A DNA stretch of 64,000 nucleotides from Aotearoamyces nothofagi (GCA_015345905.1 JADDTR010000018.1:602241-666240), one strand, 5' to 3'; positions 1-11,343 are shown, counted from the stretch's first letter. Program-made: numbers and translations. Notes: generated by a model not told the origin, from the sequence alone.

Positions 1-74
1 GGAAGAGGAGAATTATGGCGAAGAAGTTCCAGAGGAAGATTGATCTGATGGATGGCTATGCTCCTACTGGATAA
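1..74 (+). CDS. possible 3' end of a gene cut by the window edge
   Basis: The first bases are open in two plus-strand frames up to nearby stops. One frame ends at position 74 with a basic stretch finishing DLMDGYAPTG. Another ends at about position 43 with an acidic tail finishing EEVPEED. Either could be the C-terminus of a gene running in from the left, convergent with VPS39. Too little is present to choose a frame or name a family. Confidence 0.25.
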   Translation, partial: KRRIMAKKFQRKIDLMDGYAPTG

Positions 75-114
75 ATCCAGCTCCCAGACGCCTCGCTATG
101 TATGCACTACAAGT

Positions 115-3100
115 TTATCTAATTCGCTGCGAACCTCTGAGCGAGTTCACTACCTTCTCAGAACTTCGCCCTCCAGTCCGATTTAAACATCCATAATGCA
201 CCACCGAATTATCCGGCAATACAGCGATGACACTTAATCCTATGCGCTTATGACAGACCCCGCATACTCTCTCCTCGCCTACAACAACTCGTCGATTCCG
301 TCCGCCTGCATCAGTAGGTAGACCATCTCCTAGCAACAACATAGCCTGCGTTGTTACTACCTCGCTCTTGCGGAGCCCCGATACCACGCGAGATTCGTTA
401 ACGATAGAGTTTGCAGCACGTATACGACCTTGAAAATACGATTCGAGCTCTGCAACTGGTAAAGATGATGGGATCAGATCAAGCGTTGATGCTGCAGGGA
501 GTCGTGCACCATGCTTCGAAAGGAGGGAGAGGGCTGGTGGCCAATTTGGTTCTTGTGGGGGTGGTGGTGTTAAATAGAGCGAAAGAAGGGTGTGGTAAAT
601 GGAAGGTAGGGGATCGTCGGGCTCGGATGTGGAGGCGCGTCGAGATTGTAAGGGCGATGATATTGGTGAGTCCTGAGAGAGATGCACACGGTTACAATAT
701 CTACAATTGTTAGCTGTCTGGTGGTAAATAGACCGGTGCTCTTACTCTTCCGCTTTTTCGAAATCCTTCAGCCTAAAGACGTAGATCTCTAATGCCTGCT
801 TGTGTTGACCCATATTGCTCAGGACCACGGCTTGTGCCTCGTAGAAGCTGGAATCTGGACAGTGTTAGCGAGGATATAGTTTTTGGATATAGATATCTTG
901 CCATCCCGTGGTATCAATCCAAAAGCCTTTGAAAGTGAATACTGTTTGCTCGAACGTAAAAAGGCAAGTAATCGTCCCATGAGACCTTGCCAGCTCGCCG
1001 AATCATGGACATCTTGGCCCTTAAGTTCTTGTATATATGCACTGACCAGCTTGTTATGAAAGTCTGGCGTCAAATCGTTGAGTTCTTCAATGATATGCTC
1101 TAGATATTTTACCGCCAAATCTACATCGACTTTTTGTAGGAAGTCTACCACTCTCTCCCTAGGTAACGTCTCCGCATTCTCAGTGTCTGCGAGGAATATC
1201 TCCATACCCAGTTCGGGATCTTGCTTAAGGGGCCACTCGGCAAACTCGAGAATAAGATCAATCATTTCAGGAGGGAGGTTCTGCAAGTATTCCACGGTTT
1301 TCTGTGGGCCGTAGAGCTCTGGGGCTGCTTCGTCTTCCTTATCAGCCTGGCCAAATTTCTGCAAAAGTTCAAGCGCTGGTCGGTGCAGTTTCTTGCCGTG
1401 GAAGAACATGACGAGATCATTATAACGTCCATTCTCCAGTAGCTTCTCGTTGACCACGTCGGGATCACAGAAGTTAGGTATCCGAAAGAACGGAGCGGCA
1501 AGTGATGGTCTTGCGAACATGTAAGCTCGAAAGAGGGTTGTATCGACCAGCTTAGCAGTGTCTCTAAGCTTTTGCTCTCTGTCCATATCTGCCGCTGAAG
1601 TAGGAGCTACCAGTAAAGATTCGAAGGCTTGCTTTGTTGACCCATTTTGACGATTCGGATCAACTGTTTTCAACTTGCCCGTTACCGGATCTAGAAATTC
1701 TTGGAGCTTCGTTCGAGTATCAACGAGGAAGGCAAAGAGCTCAGTCACCGCGTTCATCAAGTCCTTCCCTTCCAAAGTATTCTCTTCGGACGGTTTAGCC
1801 TTGATGCTTGCCGTGTCACTGTCATCGCCCTTCTTCGACGACCTGATTGATACCACATCAGATGGAGTTCTCTTGTGCTGTTGTAACAATTTATTAAGAG
1901 CCGCTGGCTTCGGTGATCCGGCTATAACAGGCTCAGTAGAGGTACCGTTTTCTACCACTTCGGTAATTCCAGCATCATCGGAATTTTCCTCCACAGTAGA
2001 TAAGTCGCCTGCGATGATCCGGGGATATAACCTAATTACTCTTTCGGGTGGCGCAGCTACGTGAAGGAAGAGTTCGAGAGAATCACGATACTGGTGCTGG
2101 TCGAAAAGCAATTGTGCTTTCAGCATAGTGATTTCCTTAAGGCGCTCATCCTTGTTTCGCAGTAACGCATCTTCCAACATACGCAGCAGACTGAGTGCTT
2201 CATCATAGCGTCCTTTGTCGACAAGTTCATCCACTTGTGTATCGTAATCTGTAGCACCCATCCGCCATATGCAACGGTCACTTACAACATGAAAGCCCTT
2301 CCCGGCATGCGCGAGACTTACAGTCGGAGGCGGGAAGTGCAGTTGACTTGCATTTTGGAGAGTGATGGTCTGTAGGAGGGCGAGTGTTTCTGGATTTCGC
2401 ACTTCAAGTATCCCCTTCGATGCAGACTGCAAAGCTAAAAGGTACGGGTACGAGTATCCGATCGATTCAGGAGCTTGCTGCCACGGGATTTGTCTCTTCT
2501 CAAGTGGCTTTCCTTCTGAGTCGATGAAAAGCGAGTTGATATCCTTAGCTAGGAGTATCTCCCCTTCTCCGAGTCGAGTAATTAATGGCTTTGGTATATA
2601 TCCTCCCAGTCCCATATATCCCATACTTGCAGAGCTTACGCCACCAAAACGCCCACCCTCTGTTGCTGCCCCTCCAATAGCTCCAGGCCCAACAATATCC
2701 TCAAACTCCTTAGTGATTACATCGACTATCACGTAGCCCGAATTAGTGCCGCAGATTATCTTTGTTGCAGAAGCCCATGTCAATGTTCGTATAGCTGCTG
2801 CTAAGGTGACTTCGGTGACGTCCGAGGACAGTTCGGAATCGCGACATGACCAGAGAAGGAGTCGCCGTTTAACGGCAACTGCCAGTCTGGATATGATATC
2901 TGGTATACCTGTCGCAAGATCTTTTACAATGTTCGATGTGACAGCGAAAGTAGTAGCGTTTTTCGTCTTGGGTAGCTGCTCTTGAAGATTATAGGATTGT
3001 AGGTCATGTATCGAGATGATATAATTCGACAGAGATATTAGGATGTTAGCTTCCTTTATAATAGCCAGTTGCTCGATCGCCCTTGGGGAGAACTTTTCGA

Positions 3101-3365
3101 GTTCGCGTAGTAAGTCCACAGGCTTTGAGGTCGACGAGTTCGGCTGCGATGAAGGCCCGTCGTCGTTGCCATTCTCGAGCTCGTTCACTCGGTATATGCG
3201 TAAACTTCCAGTATTAAGGCCAACAAGCAATCGATCTCCTGTAAACGATGAGTAAATCTTCTCAAATTATCTCAGAATCTTACCGTAAGCAAGTATAGAC
3301 TCGATCTTTGACTTGTCGCGTTGCTTAAGCTCAACTATGGGCCTCGCCGTGAATGCGGAGAGCAT
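115..3365 (-). CDS. VPS39: Vacuolar sorting protein 39 / Vam6 (HOPS and TRAP1-like family)
   Basis: Subunit of the HOPS tether, which binds the vacuolar Rab7/Ypt7 and promotes fusion at the vacuole and late endosome. I rebuild five exons: 3365-3284, 3238-902, 854-746 and 700-115, with the start exon encoding MLSAFTARPIVELKQRD; the four segments total 1,037 codons plus stop. The N-terminal third is a citron-homology (CNH) beta-propeller, the middle is clathrin-repeat/TPR-like helices, and the C-terminus carries the Vps39 zinc-finger-like module (VCGVCHKRIG, then HYGC). The block EAQAVVLSNMGQHKQALEIY is highly typical of fungal Vam6. The junction at 901/855 uses a GC-AG intron: the only in-frame join is GAT G|gcaaga ... 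ctgtccag|AT TCC. Assignment is firm. The exon 2 to exon 3 junction is inferred from family conservation. Confidence 0.93.
855..901 (-). other. GC-AG intron in VPS39
   Basis: A 47-nt intron with donor GCAAGA, branch-like CTAAC and acceptor CAG. Using it joins ...GLIPRD to DSSFYEAQAV in frame and restores the conserved Vps39 block. Without it the frame stops a few codons later. GC-AG introns are a known minor class, so this is unusual but not unprecedented. Confidence 0.75.
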
Positions 3366-3989
3366 GGCGATAGCTTCCTAGCTGTCTGGAACTCCGCGCA
3401 GAAGCTCAGAAGCAAAATCATCGGAAATCAGGGATCAGTATGTACTTGTGCGAAGTCATCGCGTGTGCTCTATCCATCCGCGCATTCCCATAAGATGGAA
3501 GCTAGAGCCTGGAGCTTGGAGCTTGGCAGGAATGACGATGGAAGCTTTGCCGAGCCAGGGATAGCCTCACGGATTCAACGCCAACAGGGTACCAAAAGCT
3601 GTTGTCAGTAAACGACAACAGCTTTGAGCTAGAGATCTATATCCGATTAAGTCCACTGTCCAGCTATAATTGTCGCCGACTCATCGAGGTATATGTATTG
3701 TACAATTACATTCCAAAGAACAGTACCTCCGTACATAATACTGTTAATACATCATACATCCCAAATTAACGATGGATACAGCAATAAATTATAGTAGAGA
3801 TAAAAAATAAAAATAAAAATCCTAAGCATATTAAAGCCTCGAATTATATTCACTATACAAGCTAATTCCAAGAATCTCGAGGTCCTGTTCTAACCCATGA
3901 CAGAAAACTCCCATAAGTCCATTGCAATACAATAGGCCATTCAATTCTTTCCTAGATTATACAATCCATCTATAACCCATAACTTCTCA
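3366..3989. other. intergenic, VPS39 upstream region and oxidoreductase 3' flank
   Basis: No gene recognised. The left part is the VPS39 promoter side and the right part is the 3' flank of the next minus-strand gene. It holds an A-rich simple run near 3802-3823 of the form (aaaat)n. A short plus-strand frame beginning inside VPS39 exon 1 has no family resemblance. Confidence 0.6.
3802..3823. repeat. A-rich (AAAAT)n simple repeat
   Basis: Run of aaaaataaaaataaaaat followed by cc. A very similar run also ending in atcc occurs at about 48238-48272. Confidence 0.6.
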
Positions 3990-5443
3990 TCATGACCAAT
4001 TTGGGACAACCCTCTTCAAATACTTTACAAACTTCCACAGTCCAACAGCCAACTCCTCATTTCCCTCAGGATCCGTGACCTTCTCCGGCCACGCAATTCC
4101 CACGCCGTAAAGTCCTTTAACCTTCTCTCCCTTAGCATCTACAAATCCTCCAGTGTGATTATCATAGTCTACACCACCCAGAGGTATTTCCTTCCCCTCG
4201 ACCACCTCCTCCAGCAGTTCCGGGATCGGATCACGCGTGAAGCCTATCGCTTCAACAACGCGCTGGCATTGCGGCAAATGTTCTGCATAGTGTTGGTTCT
4301 CTTCTTCGCCAGGCTTCGAGAAGATCTTCTCTACAAATTTTCGAATATCAGAATTCTCGAATTTCCCGTCTTCGAGGTGCTCTTTCGCCCAGGCGGCGGT
4401 TTCTCCTTTCAGGCCGGTGTTGTCATGCAAGATCCAGTCGCCTTTGTCCACCGCGTAGCGGAGTGGATGCCGAGAGAACCACTTAATACGTAAATTCTCG
4501 TGGGTAGTGCTGGCCAGATTGTAGAGGTTGCGTAGAACGAGTATGGCGCTGTGAGAAGCACCGATGAGAGCTATTGTTTGATGTCTGGTGGTTGATAGAT
4601 ATATAGATAGCTTGGAGGGAGTTAAGGCGAGGTCAAGATCTAAAACTTCTAAGTTTGGATATTGGGATTGTAGGGAAGGCTTGGTTGGTGAGGACCCGGT
4701 GCAGAGTATGAGCAGAGGAGCCTTGTTTCTGGTGGTGCCATGATCGTTTGCGTGGGCTGTAACATGCCATTCCCCGGTCTGATATTCGGTCAGCTAAACG
4801 TTCAGAGAGTGGCTTCAAAGACCGCACCTTATCCTGGGCTGCTGCCTGAACAACGCCGTGTGTCATATGGACATCTGTTGATCCTTTGAGACCCTCTGTA
4901 AGCTGAAGACAGAGGTCTGCAGCATGCTTGATCTGACAACCTTTGTTTTGATCCATTGCCTGCAGTGTAGAGTATGCATTTGGGGGCGTCGCAGAGTCGA
5001 CGATTGAGCGAAATGGAGCAGCGGCTTTCCCAAAGTCAAGGAATAATGATACCTTTGTATTGCTAGACACACGCGATGTCTTAATATAGTTCTCCAATAC
5101 CGAAAAGAGCCCGCAAGAGATATACCTAAGACCGGGAGGGTACATACCTTGGCACCTCCCTATATTTTCTATTTAGTCTTCCAGCCTTGAAATACCTGTC
5201 AACCCACATGATAGGCTTGACACCTGTATCCAGAAGTATGCCGACGGTGGCAATACCAGCGGGACCGCCGCCAACGACGATGGCTTCGAAGTCGCGATCG
5301 CGATTGTGGTTAGGGCAGATGCTGTCTTCACCCAATGCGCGTTGATTTTCATCTCGAGCAGCAGTCTGGAGTCCCCGCACTGGTATCATCCTCCTAAGAG
5401 GAGCCGCTACTCGACATAATGCGCGTGGAGGTTGAGGCATCAT
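3990..5443 (-). CDS. FAD/NAD(P)-binding oxidoreductase, possibly mitochondrial
   Basis: Three exons, 5443-5148, 5062-4828 and 4778-3990, join in frame to 439 aa. The N-terminal Rossmann motif VVGGGPAGIATVGILL (about residues 56-71) binds FAD. A second dinucleotide motif IALIGASHSAILVLRNL lies in the middle, as in FMO/SidA-like and pyridine nucleotide-disulfide oxidoreductase folds. The first 45 residues are Arg/Ala-rich and lack acidic residues until the domain approaches, which suggests but does not prove a mitochondrial presequence. Junctions are conserved-looking (EVP|SNTKVSLFLDFGKAAAPF and AAAQDK|TGEWHV). Two adjacent Met codons (5443, 5440) are equally good starts. No redox-active CxxC is visible, so it is more likely a monooxygenase- or oxidase-type enzyme than a disulfide reductase. 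The substrate is unknown. Confidence 0.85.
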
Positions 5444-6157
5444 GATAGTTTTTGGATTGAGACAGAGCCGACGTCGGGAGGCTACAACAACAGCACTGGC
5501 TTCAATTCATCCACGAAGCCGTCCTCTTGGTGTTACAAGAAGAAAACAGGTTGGGCCGGTCGTTCCTGGGTGGGATGATGGAATTACCAGAACTTGTGGT
5601 ACGATTCAGGTGCGAGTCCACTTTTCCCAGCAGCTCTACCCTGCGTCGTAGTCCGTCCGCACTGTACGGAAGTACGAGGCCGAGGAAGCTGGAGTTCTCC
5701 CTTCCGGCTTCCGTGTTGGAATGTCTCGTCCCCGCTATAAACTAAGTTAAGTTGGCGAAAAGCGGGAGTTCCCCGCGGCTAAAAGCCTCATAAGTTCCAT
5801 GTTATACTCGAGTGCCGACTCATATGTTGGTTACTGTTAGTTACTACTATTAGTTACTCCTGTCTACTACTGCCGTATGGAGTCTTATGTTGACTTCATG
5901 ACTTCAAATACCTCTTAGCTAGCTCGGGTATTCTTCCGGTAGTTCTTCTCCTTATTGGCAACTGTACGTAGCTTACGTACGCAGAGCTCTACGAAGGATT
6001 AACTGCTGGAAGGTGAGGATTGACACCGATTAATAGCGGATATCAATTAGCAACACAGTGCATTATGCTGCTAGTAGCCAGCAGCACCCAGTGTGGTACT
6101 TCGTAGATTCAAAGCATTCTGCCATTACCATACATTCCATCCCGTCTTCCTAAACTT
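5444..6157. other. intergenic, promoter of the FAD oxidoreductase
   Basis: Two short plus-strand frames at 5442-5745 resemble nothing known. A low-complexity patch of gttagtta/ttagttac words lies near 5828-5860. No RNA gene or repeat array seen. Confidence 0.5.
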
Positions 6158-6706
6158 CTAGAAATCTGTCACTCGCCCATTATAGCTCCAATCGCCTCTA
6201 TCACCTGTGCTTCCCCATCTCAAGGGCTCGTTCTTTGGCCCTCCTATTTCGCCCGTCTTTGGATTGACATCACCCTCGAACTCAGGCTTCGTTCCTATCC
6301 TAACATCTGGATGCAACTCTTCTCCACCCCCTGTAGCCTGTACTCTTGCATTCACTGCTGCAATCTCTATATCTTCGGCCGATGCGGGGCTCTGGTTGAT
6401 TTTTGGTTTTGATGCCGCAGATTGATTGATCTGAAGAGGTGATCTCGAGCCGGGAGATTGGTTTACTTGAGGCCGTGAGCGTGCTAGTGTCTCTGTAGCT
6501 GATGCAGCGCCTTCATTGACTGGCACAGTAGGACGGGGAGTACTAAATGCACCAGTAGAAGCTTGCTGGAGCCGCTCATATTCTGCTTGCTCCTTGGGTG
6601 GAAGACGAGGAGGGGTTGGGCCCGTCGCAAAGGCTGGCCGGATGGCGGAAGTTGAGAAGAGGCGGCGGCATGGAAGAAGGAATCGCGGTGGTAGAAGGGG
6701 AGACAT
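6158..6706 (-). CDS. SDHAF4: Succinate dehydrogenase assembly factor 4 (DUF1674)
   Basis: Intronless, 182 aa. It chaperones the flavinated SDH catalytic subunit in the mitochondrial matrix before assembly of complex II. The C-terminus (about residues 155-182) is the diagnostic DUF1674 motif: GGPKNEPLRWGSTGDRGDWS, then an NGRVTDF end that matches the family's invariant Asp-Phe tail. The N-terminus (LLPCRRLFSTSAIRPAF) reads as a mitochondrial presequence. The middle is longer than in animal and yeast homologues and carries three short NQS(P/A) repeats at residues 82-85, 94-97 and 104-107 within a Ser/Pro-rich linker. It is divergent from TRP5 across a 324-bp gap. Confidence 0.9.
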   Translation of the reverse strand: MSPLLPPRFLLPCRRLFSTSAIRPAFATGPTPPRLPPKEQAEYERLQQASTGAFSTPRPTVPVNEGAASATETLARSRPQVNQSPGSRSPLQINQSAASKPKINQSPASAEDIEIAAVNARVQATGGGEELHPDVRIGTKPEFEGDVNPKTGEIGGPKNEPLRWGSTGDRGDWSYNGRVTDF

Positions 6707-7030
6707 ATCTGACGAAATGTATGTCTAGCTTGGTCAGACGTTCAAGATAAATGAAGAAGATTGTTGGTTTCTAGAGAATCAGAATGCGTGGCGATGGGTG
6801 ATAGTGATGTATTCCAGAAAAAGGCCGTGCATTGGAGCTCCTCCGTCGTATCTGCACTAGTATTCAAATTCTGCCGGGCGGTGTCTGAGGGGCGCCCGGC
6901 ATTGGATAAATTATCGATGACACAAATTCGAGTTGACTCACAACCACAAATCATAAAATAAAAGGTGTGCTTGGTAGCTATACGCAACCACTCAATCGAC
7001 TAACAAGATCCCCTAGCTACACATTTTACT
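6707..7030. other. divergent promoter SDHAF4 / TRP5
   Basis: Contains the TGACTCA element described separately. A short AT-rich stretch (6948-6964) lies just downstream of it. Small overlapping frames here look spurious. Confidence 0.5.
6934..6940 (+). promoter_or_regulatory. Gcn4/CPC1-type element TGACTCA
   Basis: Exact TGACTCA, whose last base is 91 bp before the tryptophan synthase ATG. This heptamer is the consensus of the bZIP activator Gcn4/CPC1/CpcA, which drives cross-pathway control of amino-acid biosynthesis. Tryptophan synthase is a classical target. Position and target fit well; binding is inferred. Confidence 0.65.
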
Positions 7031-9447
7031 ATGGAGGGCCTTAAGCACACGTTTGCGCAATGCAAGAAGGAAGATCGAGTATGTTATCCAGCAGTTTGTT
7101 AACGGATATAAGGGCACCAGAAAGCTTTTGTACAACTTGGTTGAGCGTGATACTGACGGTATGGTAGGCTGCATTGGTAACTTATGTTACCGCAGGATAC
7201 CCTACTGCCGATGAGACTGTGGGAATCATGCTGGGCATGGAAGCTGGTGGAGCAGGTATGCAATGCGATATCGCAAGAATCCCAATAGTATACTAACGGT
7301 CATATATAGATATTATCGAACTAGGTGTCCCCTTCACAGACCCAATCGCTGACGGACCGACAATTCAAAAATCAAATACTGTTTGTAGATCTCCTACAAT
7401 ATTGACGCACATATGCTTATATGGTTGTAGCAAGCACTTCTCAACGGTATTACAGTTACCTCGGTATTACAGATGGTTCGAGATGCACGGGGAAAAGGTC
7501 TAAGAGCTCCAATTCTGCTGATGGGATATTATAACCCGCTGTTGAGTTACGGCGAAGAGCGGCTCTTGGCCGACTGTCGCGAAGCTGGTGTAAATGGGTT
7601 TATCGTTGTCGATTTGCCTCCCGAGGAGGCTGTCACCTTCAGAAATTTCTGCGCAAAGGACGGGTGAGAAGCTGCATTCCATTCAATATAGTTTTATACT
7701 AATGTCCAAATTTTAAAGATTATCCTACGTCCCACTCATTGCCCCCTCAACATCCGAAAGTCGGCTCAAGCTACTGTGCAAGCTCGCCGATTCATTCGTA
7801 TATGTCGTATCTCGCATGGGCGTCACAGGAGCAACGGGCTCGATGAGTTCCGACCTTCCAGAGCTTCTGAAGCGGGTTAGAGAATATTCGGGCAATGTCC
7901 CTGCTGCTGTCGGTTTTGGTGTCAGCACACGAGATCATTTCTTGAGTGTGGCTAAGATTGCCGACGGGGTTGTTGTCGGGAGTCAAATCATCACTACCAT
8001 AGCTAATGCACCTTCGGGACAAGGTGCGAAGGCTGTGGAGGAATACTGTGCGTTGCTTTGTGGAAGACGAAATGAGCCAAATGGTGTATTGACCCGCGAG
8101 GTCGGCATTGTTGAGACAATACATAATGCAACTGAGCCAAGTGGTGGAGTAAAAGTCGATGGTATCATACCACCCCGCAAGGAAAATGAAGTTGGCCTAG
8201 CAGATCAGATCGAAGCACTCAATACGACTGCGAAGATTAATACAAATACTCCTCAAAAATTTGGCGAGTTTGGCGGCCAGTACGTTCCAGAGTCTCTCAT
8301 GGATTGTCTGTCAGAGCTCGAGACAGGATTCAACGCTATTAAAGATGATCCAAAATTCTGGGAGGAATATCGATCCTACTATGAGTGGATGGGACGGCCC
8401 GGACATCTTCATATTGCTGAGCGATTGACCGAGCACGCTGGTGGAGCTAACATCTGGCTCAAGCGCGAAGACCTCAATCACACTGGCAGTCACAAGATCA
8501 ACAATGCTCTAGGTCAGATTTTACTAGCACGTCGCCTAGGAAAAACTGAAATTATTGCTGAGACTGGCGCTGGACAACACGGCGTTGCTACCGCCACTGT
8601 GTGTGCAAAGTTCAACATGCCATGTACCATATATATGGGAGCAGAGGATGTTAGAAGACAAGCACTCAATGTTTTCCGGATCAAACTGTTGGGAGCTAAG
8701 GTCATCTCTGTGGAGGCCGGATCCAAGACGCTACGTGATGCTGTCAATGAGGCCATGCGTGCCTGGGTCGTCAACCTCAAGAGCACCCACTACATCATTG
8801 GTTCTGCAATTGGTCCTCATCCATTCCCGACCATTGTGCGAACATTCCAATCAGTCATTGGAGACGAAACCAAGGCCCAGATGCTTGAGAAGACAGGAAG
8901 ACTTCCTGATGCCGTTGTGGCGTGCGTTGGTGGTGGTAGCAATGCTGCTGGCATGTTTTACCCATTCTCACACGACGCTAGTGTAAAGCTACTCGGTGTT
9001 GAGGCCGGTGGTGACGGTCTAGATACCAATCGTCATAGTGCTACATTAACGGGTGGCACAAAGGGAGTTCTACATGGTGTCCGAACATACGTACTACAAA
9101 ACGAGCATGGACAGATTCAAGACACCCATTCCGTCTCGGCTGGCTTGGATTATCCTGGTGTCGGCCCTGAGCTCAGTTCTTGGAAAGACAGTCAACGTGC
9201 TAAGTTTATAGCAGCAACTGATGCAGAGGCGTTCGAAGGTTTCAGGTTACTCAGTCAGCTTGAGGGTATCATCCCTGCGCTAGAGAGCGCACATGCGGTT
9301 TGGGGCGCGTTAGAGCTAGCAAAAACGATGAAGAAGGGTGATAATATTGTTATTTGCCTAAGCGGTAGAGGAGACAAAGATGTACAAAGTGTCGCCGAGG
9401 AGTTACCTAAGTTAGGACCTAAGATTGGATGGGATTTGCGATTTTAG
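7031..9447 (+). CDS. TRP5: Tryptophan synthase, fused alpha-beta enzyme
   Basis: Catalyses the last two steps of tryptophan synthesis: indole-3-glycerol phosphate to indole (alpha), then indole plus serine to tryptophan (beta, PLP). Five exons (7031-7078, 7168-7255, 7310-7380, 7431-7663, 7719-9447) give 722 aa, the normal length of fungal fused enzymes (trp-3 in Neurospora). The alpha domain carries the catalytic acids at E49 and D60 in [15 protein letters not shown], matching bacterial TrpA numbering. The beta domain starts near residue 305 ([13 protein letters not shown]). The PLP lysine is about K406 in [13 protein letters not shown], with glycine-rich phosphate loops ETGAGQHG and GGGSNAAG. 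The alpha part is split by all four introns while the beta part is one exon. Start chosen because [22 protein letters not shown] matches fungal homologues. Confidence 0.97.
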
Positions 9448-9827
9448 AGGCAGCAATGTGTAAGTTTAGGTACAGGAAAAGGATTTCCCGTGTATATATG
9501 ACCTGAAATCAAAATCGAATAGAGTACCTGATAACGATGCGAAGCGATCTGATTGATCGCATCGATGAGACTGAAGGGCATACAAACATCATGCTGGTCT
9601 GTTGGCTGCCATGAAATGATTGGCTCTTAGATTCCTCTCGTCCCCAAGGAAGTCCGCGGTGGCGTTGAGGCAATGCAAGGCATTGCGACGAGTGTGAGGC
9701 TGTGCAAAATGCACATGACATATCTCCAGAAAGCCTTACATACATCTCTCGATAAGACAGTGATGATATATAAAATTCCTATGGCCCCTATTCTCCCCCT
9801 TGAGACCCATAAACACAGTAAGTCCTA
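9448..9827. other. intergenic, 3' flank of TRP5
   Basis: No gene or repeat recognised. Confidence 0.5.
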
Positions 9828-10670
9828 ATGTCGTTCGGCTTCTCGGGGGGCGATTTCGCTGCCGCCATCAAGCTTGTCAAGAGCATAACCGACCAACTGG
9901 AGGCTATGAGAGACTACCCGCGCCTCCTGACCGAGCTCTCAACATACCAAGCCTCCTTAGTGTATCTCCAAGAACTGGACCTCGAGAATCGCGCCGGGAG
10001 GAGGTGATCGCGCTGCAAAAAAAGGGACTCCAGAAGCTCGAAGCGATCCGGCGCTTCTGGCGAGAATATCAGTTGGTTAGCGCTTGGCATAGAGCATCCG
10101 GTTATCATCGCTGGCTTAGAAGAGGCACCCTGTACATGGAGTTGACGGAGGACCTTGCGAATTACCATCAGGTCATGCAATTTCTAGTCGCTTCGCAGCT
10201 GTGCGTCTCCGTAGTCTTGGTGTATACTTCCGCGATGCTGACTGCTCGCCAGACAAACTTCAACTCTCTCAAATGAGGGCAAATCGCTCTTGATTTCAAT
10301 CCTGAGGTACGAAAGGGCATATCCCAAAGCTTCGGGTGGGAGAATTACACATCACCCAGATGTCGCTACTCGTGAAGAGGATGGCGCCGCCGTCAAGCCC
10401 GCAACAGCAGCAGGACCAGAACCACCGTTCGACGCCACCAGCCGTAAGCTAAGAGGCTGTTTTCTGATCGCGGTGATATTTACGTCGTTTGTCGGCTTGA
10501 GCCTCTTCTTGGGGGTCTATTTCACCATCTATAAGGACTATGGTTATAGCATGGGCGATTCGTTTACGCTGGCAAGTTGGGTCTTTACGGTTGGCGCTGT
10601 GGCATCGGCTGTTGTGTCGGCGTATCATTATCCCAAGTGCACGTGTTGGAGGACTGCAGAGAAGACTTGA
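9828..10670 (+). pseudogene. Broken gene: fungal STAND-type N-terminal domain plus two membrane segments
   Basis: The first frame (9828-10007) begins MSFGFSGGDFAAAIKLVKSI, the hallmark start of the N-terminal domain found on many fungal NACHT/ankyrin (STAND) proteins, then stops at TGA. The same domain continues in another frame from about 9995 to 10276 (EEVIALQKKGLQKLEAIRRF, then RWLRRGTLYMELTEDLANYH). A one-base gain in the GCCGGGAGGAGG stretch would connect the two, so this is a single-base deletion in the genome or the assembly. A third segment (10290-10670) has no in-frame ATG of its own and encodes two predicted membrane helices (CFLIAVIFTSFVGLSLFLGV and a second Ala/Val-rich one) and a basic tail. 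It is probably the same gene after an intron. No nucleotide-binding domain follows, so any product would be a short membrane-anchored relative. Confidence 0.45.
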
Positions 10671-11343
10671 TATAAATAAAGTGCCACTTGAAATGCTTCA
10701 CTAAGCTTGATCATGTGATCTGTCAGGCATTATAGCAGCGATGAGATCTGACCTGATGCCGAAAACTGGATGTGTTGAAGACTGTGTGGCGGTGACGTAC
10801 ACATCAACTTGAAAGATGGCCAAAGAGCAAATCAATGCCGAAGATGGACGATAAATGTGGACTAGGTTTGTTTTGGTATGGAGTGAGGAATGAAGCAAAT
10901 AAAGTTCGAGAATGGATAACACGCTCCATAACATACGTGCAACGCTGAAGTGGATTAGACCTTCGAAGAATGTATTCTTAGAGCCGAGAAGTTAGGTCGG
11001 GTTTCTATGATGCGCTGCAAATTATTGTCAAGTGCAAATGATTAAAGACCAAAACTTTTCAACTGAATGTACTGAATCTGTACCAAATTCTATGTCTTCT
11101 CGCATGCCAAGTAAGACTAAGTCTATTTATATATATACATGTATGAATGTACTGGGGAATGATTAAAGTTATCGTTCAGAGCCCTATCAACTTCGTAACG
11201 CCGTGTGCAAAAATGCCAAACAGACCGCCACATTAGCAACACCGCCCTGCTTCTTGGCTCGACTTCCTCCTAGGCACCCTGGCGTAGTATGCATACCGTG
11301 GCGGACATAGCATGATGATAGACCGAGGTTAGGGTTTTGTCAT
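10671..11343. other. intergenic, convergent 3' ends
   Basis: No gene recognised. AT-rich tatata word near 11131-11142. It lies between the broken STAND-type gene and the 3' end of the WSC gene. Confidence 0.5.
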
